DNA from: Pocillopora verrucosa
Lineage: Eukaryota > Cnidaria > Anthozoa > Scleractinia > Pocilloporidae
Direction of reading: 5' to 3'
Length of the DNA stretch: 64,000 bases
NCBI RefSeq assembly: GCF_036669915.1
Contig: NC_089323.1
Location: 15,181,340 to 15,245,339, forward strand
Shown here in pieces: positions 61,601 through 64,000 of the stretch. The position numbers and the translations under genes are program-made. The first letter of the stretch is position 1. Each line of letters starts with the position of its first letter. The notes under the pieces were generated by a model that did no database searches, was not told the origin of the DNA, and saw only the letters and a list, made by a program, of their open reading frames with translations.

Positions 61601-62840
61601 CCTATTAGCTTCTTTAAAATCTCTACAGTCAGTTTTTTTGCGTTTCACTTTGTCCGGACAGGCTTATGGATTTTGTCCTCGGGAAAAATCCTGTTCATTT
61701 TCACATGACGTCGATGATGTTTTAGATCGTGAGTGGAGAGTGAAAGAAACCAAGAGGCTGAAACGAAAACGAAAACGTCACAATTCTGGTGAGTTTAGGA
61801 GCTGGAAGAAAAATTCCACCTTTCAAATTTTAAGTCCCAAGCGAAGATTCAAATCCCAGGCGGTAAACTCTTGCTTACGAGGTTGGGTTTGTAAGAATGT
61901 AAGGTTAAATGTGAACCAAGATACAAAGTCAGCACTCGAGCTAAATGGCTCATCCCCCTACGCTTAACCAGATTTCCTTGACATAAAGCGACTCGGAATA
62001 TTCCTTCACTCTCCTGTATAGAATATACCAGTCAATCGCAGGCAACCCCCTCCATAATTTCCTCAGGTTTCCCTCATTATCAGCTCGTCAGCACAAGCGT
62101 TTCTTCTACCGCCGCAAAGTATGGACCTTGAGCTAGGTGAGCCAGCGAGAGGTCTGCAAGTGGTCTACCTCTGTTTACCAGTGCTGGAACCCCGGCAAAC
62201 CTCTCCACGACTCGTCTCAAATGTCCCCGTGGGCGGAGAAACGCGCGTCCCGCTCGCAGTTTTTTTCCAGACATTTTGTTGGTACTAATTTTTTCATCTG
62301 GGTGGAGGGTAAACAACACAATGACTCTCGACCAGAGTCCAGAACCCCAAATGTGAGGCCACAACGTCTCCCAATCTGAATCACACGAAGTTTAATTATT
62401 TAGCAACTGTTTTATTCATTTTAGGTAATAATGAATGCGATGTAACTAAAACACATGGTACTGAAAATTCGCCCCAAACAGACACTTCGGAGGTAGTGGG
62501 TGCACGTGATAAACAGGATACTCACGTGACGTATCTGCGTGATGCTCACGTGAGTCAATCCAACGGCGTCAAGACACGTGACTGTGGTCACAGAGCAGGT
62601 TTCGATGCGTTTATGACCGGCTATTGTATGGCGACTTATCTATTACAGCTTGGCAAAGAAAGTGTTGATAACGAACTCAGCCTCTCCTCCCTAGTGGATG
62701 TTGCGAACAAGCTAAGCCTTACAAGGAAAGACGTTCCATTACAAATCACTCGAAGTCATTTCACTCGACCGTCAGCTTCGCACGCTGAAAAACTTAAACG
62801 ACTGAAAAATCAGCCTGAGTCGTCAGAACAGGCATATTGA
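55697..62840 (+). CDS. TOE1: Target of EGR1 protein 1, snRNA 3'-end deadenylase
   Basis: TOE1 is a DEDD-type nuclear 3' exonuclease of the CAF1 family that trims and matures spliceosomal snRNA 3' ends. Seven exons join in phase: 55697-55813, 56227-56267, 58078-58372, 59548-59810, 60506-60668, 61662-61788 and 62425-62840, giving about 473 residues. The first acidic pair lies across exons 1-2 (FVALDT then EMSGIGERKNL). The second Asp is in VVHNGFLDLVFLY and a further Asp is in FTADLAEMFPAGVFDTKF. A CCCH zinc finger with C-x8-C-x5-C-x3-H spacing spans exons 5-6 (VCEKFA then AYGFCPREKSCSFSH). A basic nuclear signal (KRLKRKRKR) follows. The last exon has the family motif HRAGFDAFMTGY and ends with a Ser-rich tail. 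The first ATG was chosen; human TOE1 has a longer, poorly conserved N-terminus. Confidence 0.95.
55953..56160 (+). repeat. MITE family A copy (TOE1 intron)
   Basis: Starts TTAACCCTGTACACCCTAGC and ends GGGTTAAAGGGTTA, with GATATTGTGGGGAGAAATTA inside. Confidence 0.65.
56759..56953 (-). repeat. MITE family A copy interrupted by a larger element (TOE1 intron)
   Basis: Inverse orientation, from TTAACCCTTTAATCTC to GAATACAAATACCAATGTTA. The expected end (GGTGTAAAGGGTTAA) is missing here, but a similar remnant (GTTTGTCAAGGGTTA) appears after the inserted element at 57828. Confidence 0.6.
56952..57828. mobile_element. 877-bp non-autonomous DNA element (TOE1 intron)
   Basis: The inverted ends TACCGTAATTTCC and GGAAATTATGGTA flank 877 bp that contain no intact transposase. 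It splits a family A MITE, apparently at a TA. A weak 84-codon open frame inside starts with TTG and has no recognised similarity. The superfamily is uncertain. Confidence 0.5.
57841..58052 (+). repeat. MITE family B copy (TOE1 intron)
   Basis: Contains TAATTCTCCTTACTG, TTAGTTCAGAGAATTTGG, GGATCAACTAAT, GTGAGGAGAAATTC and CAGGGTTAA. It ends just before TOE1 exon 3. Confidence 0.65.
58569..58821. repeat. Duplicated and inverted repeat (TOE1 intron)
   Basis: A 98-bp unit starting AACAAGTAATAA and containing CTTGCAATTTGG and CAAATTGCACTTGCCCTACT occurs twice in tandem. An inverted partial copy follows (about 58763-58821, CAATTTGTTGTCTTTG to CACCAAATTGCACTTG). The pattern resembles a foldback MITE with a duplicated left arm. 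Confidence 0.7.
58850..59147 (+). mobile_element. tRNA-derived SINE with a Nin-DC-like domain (TOE1 intron)
   Basis: The head has a tRNA A-box-like TAGCCAAATGGTTAGTGC and a degenerate B-box-like region near 58900. The centre reads GTGTTCTTGGGCAAAATGC then CTCTGCACCCAGGAGTA, which resembles the conserved Nin-DC central domain of metazoan SINEs. The rest is a lineage-specific 3' part. No clear poly(A) tail or target duplication was found. Confidence 0.65.
59841..59972 (+). repeat. MITE family A, partial copy (TOE1 intron)
   Basis: Right two-thirds only, from GTCAAGGAGAATTTGTC to GGTCACTAAGGGTTTAAAGG. It begins about 30 bases after TOE1 exon 4. Confidence 0.6.
61190..61401 (+). repeat. MITE family A copy, well preserved (TOE1 intron)
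   Basis: Reads CCCTTTACACCCTTACATC, ATTCTCCATACTGTTCTC, GACGAGGAGAATTTG, GTAAGGAGAAATTAGATGC and ends TCAGGGGTTAAAGGGTTAA. It serves as the reference copy in this window. Confidence 0.7.
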
Positions 62841-64000
62841 AATATTTAGCACTGCTAAATTTCTTTGTAACATTTCAAAATGTCAATTTTTAAACTATTC
62901 CTCTCCAAAACATTTCATTATTAATTTTTTTCATTTTATTGTTGCATCCTAGTTTTATTTGCTCTTTCGCAAAGTAATCGTTTTTTATTCCTTTTTTTTA
63001 ACCAAAATTAAAATGATTTTTTATCCTTGAAAAGTGAGTTTTATACATGTTATCATGGGTTGTTTTCTTCTTTTCCTAATTATTTTCTCTTTCCTTTCCT
63101 GTTATTCCTGATATATATATGGATTTTCTCCGTACCTGTTCATATTTAGTTACATAATCGTGAACTCGTTGATATACTGTGCAGAAAATTAATTCTTACT
63201 ACCCGCGCGCGAGGGCTCTACTGGAGCCGTGTAGTAGGGTTTGGATGCAACGAGGTCCATACGAAAACGACCGAGGACCAATATTCTCCAAAATGCTCCA
63301 GCAAGTGAGGTTAGCAGGTAGTTTATTACATTGTATTCGGACTAAACTTGTTTATTTTGAATTTGCCAGCTTTCGCGAAAAAATGCACTACTTATGACTG
63401 TTTCGGTGGAAACGGTTAGTATTGCAAAGTATTCTCTTAGAAAGAATCAATCAGAACGCTCAAATTTACCTCAAGACTACCTTGCTATATAATAGAATTG
63501 TTTATTTCGTCGGCACAAGTCTGAGGTTGCAAAATAAACTTGAACGAGCAAGTTCTTAAGAGGGAATCGTCAGTAGTTCAAATTCTGATTAATGGGCTAT
63601 TCTACGGTACTTATCTGGCCCAAAATTCGCCGTCATCTTCGCAAAAGTTCATGCTGATTTCTTGCCTAAATTTTACAATAGGACCGCTGTCTTGAATAAG
63701 GTGCTTGCTCTCCCCAGACTCCTAAGGCCATGCTAACGGCACGAAATTTGCATATCGAATCCTTCGCATATTCAAGAGTAAAAACGAGTAGGATGAAAAG
63801 GGAAAAAAGACGATTTAAATTTTTAAAGATGTAAAAACTCTGATATAGCTCCTTTAAAATGATCGACGAATACGTGCAGAATGGAGGGAATTTTCCTTTG
63901 CTAATAAAAAATTCATGTTAGATTTCCATAGTCACGTTATTTTCGTGCCAATTGCCAGCTTTTATTGCCAAATCTTGAAGCATTGTATGGACAGCTGGAT
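62841..64000. other. Region downstream of TOE1
   Basis: TOE1 3' UTR and intergenic DNA. Several AATAAA-like words occur, but none can be assigned with certainty. No further gene is recognised; a short open frame at 63179-63397 has no family features. Confidence 0.45.

Overview
The window reads as nuclear DNA of a cnidarian, most likely an anthozoan such as a stony coral. The reasons are AT-rich spacers, intron-rich animal genes, a tandem histone quintet of the H3-H4-H2A-H2B-H1 type, a giant TTC28-like TPR-CHAT gene of the kind that is multiplied in corals, and dense short non-autonomous DNA transposons (MITEs). The taxon is inferred from gene content alone. No retrovirus-like or Polinton-like element was recognised.

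Layout. 1.1-3.8 kb (+): PIGQ, a subunit of the GPI-anchor GlcNAc-transferase, in three exons. 4.0-4.3 kb: a frameshifted gene fragment. 5.9-13.1 kb (-): a seven-exon excitatory amino-acid transporter (SLC1 family). 15.2-30.4 kb: a replication-dependent histone array with two units and a truncated third. It holds three H3, three H4, one intact H2A, one intact H2B and two H1 genes, each ending in a histone stem-loop. In unit 2 the divergent H2A/H2B pair has collapsed by an internal deletion of about 719 bp into two fused 3' halves. Units 1 and 2 also carry a relic second H4 3' end left by an older duplication of about 606 bp. 30.4-36.4 kb: mostly gene-poor, with one doubtful small spliced gene. 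36.4-48.8 kb (-): a multi-exon TPR-CHAT protease-like gene whose 6.6 kb main exon holds about 43 TPRs in an unbroken 120-bp register. 50.6-55.4 kb (-): SNRPA1 (U2A') in nine exons. 55.7-62.8 kb (+): TOE1 in seven exons, divergent from SNRPA1 across a 257-bp shared promoter.

Two themes stand out. First, SNRPA1 and TOE1 both serve spliceosomal snRNPs (a U2 snRNP protein and an snRNA 3'-end trimming nuclease) and share one bidirectional promoter. Second, the TPR-CHAT gene belongs to the peptidase superfamily that in bacteria includes the TPR-CHAT protease of type III-E CRISPR systems. Its catalytic His and Cys are present, so it is the best candidate here for a poorly described effector. Its structure can be extended beyond the single long ORF by three upstream exons and one short terminal exon with matching splice phases.

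Exon boundaries come from reading splice sites and phases by eye. All family assignments come from recalled family sequences, not from a database search.
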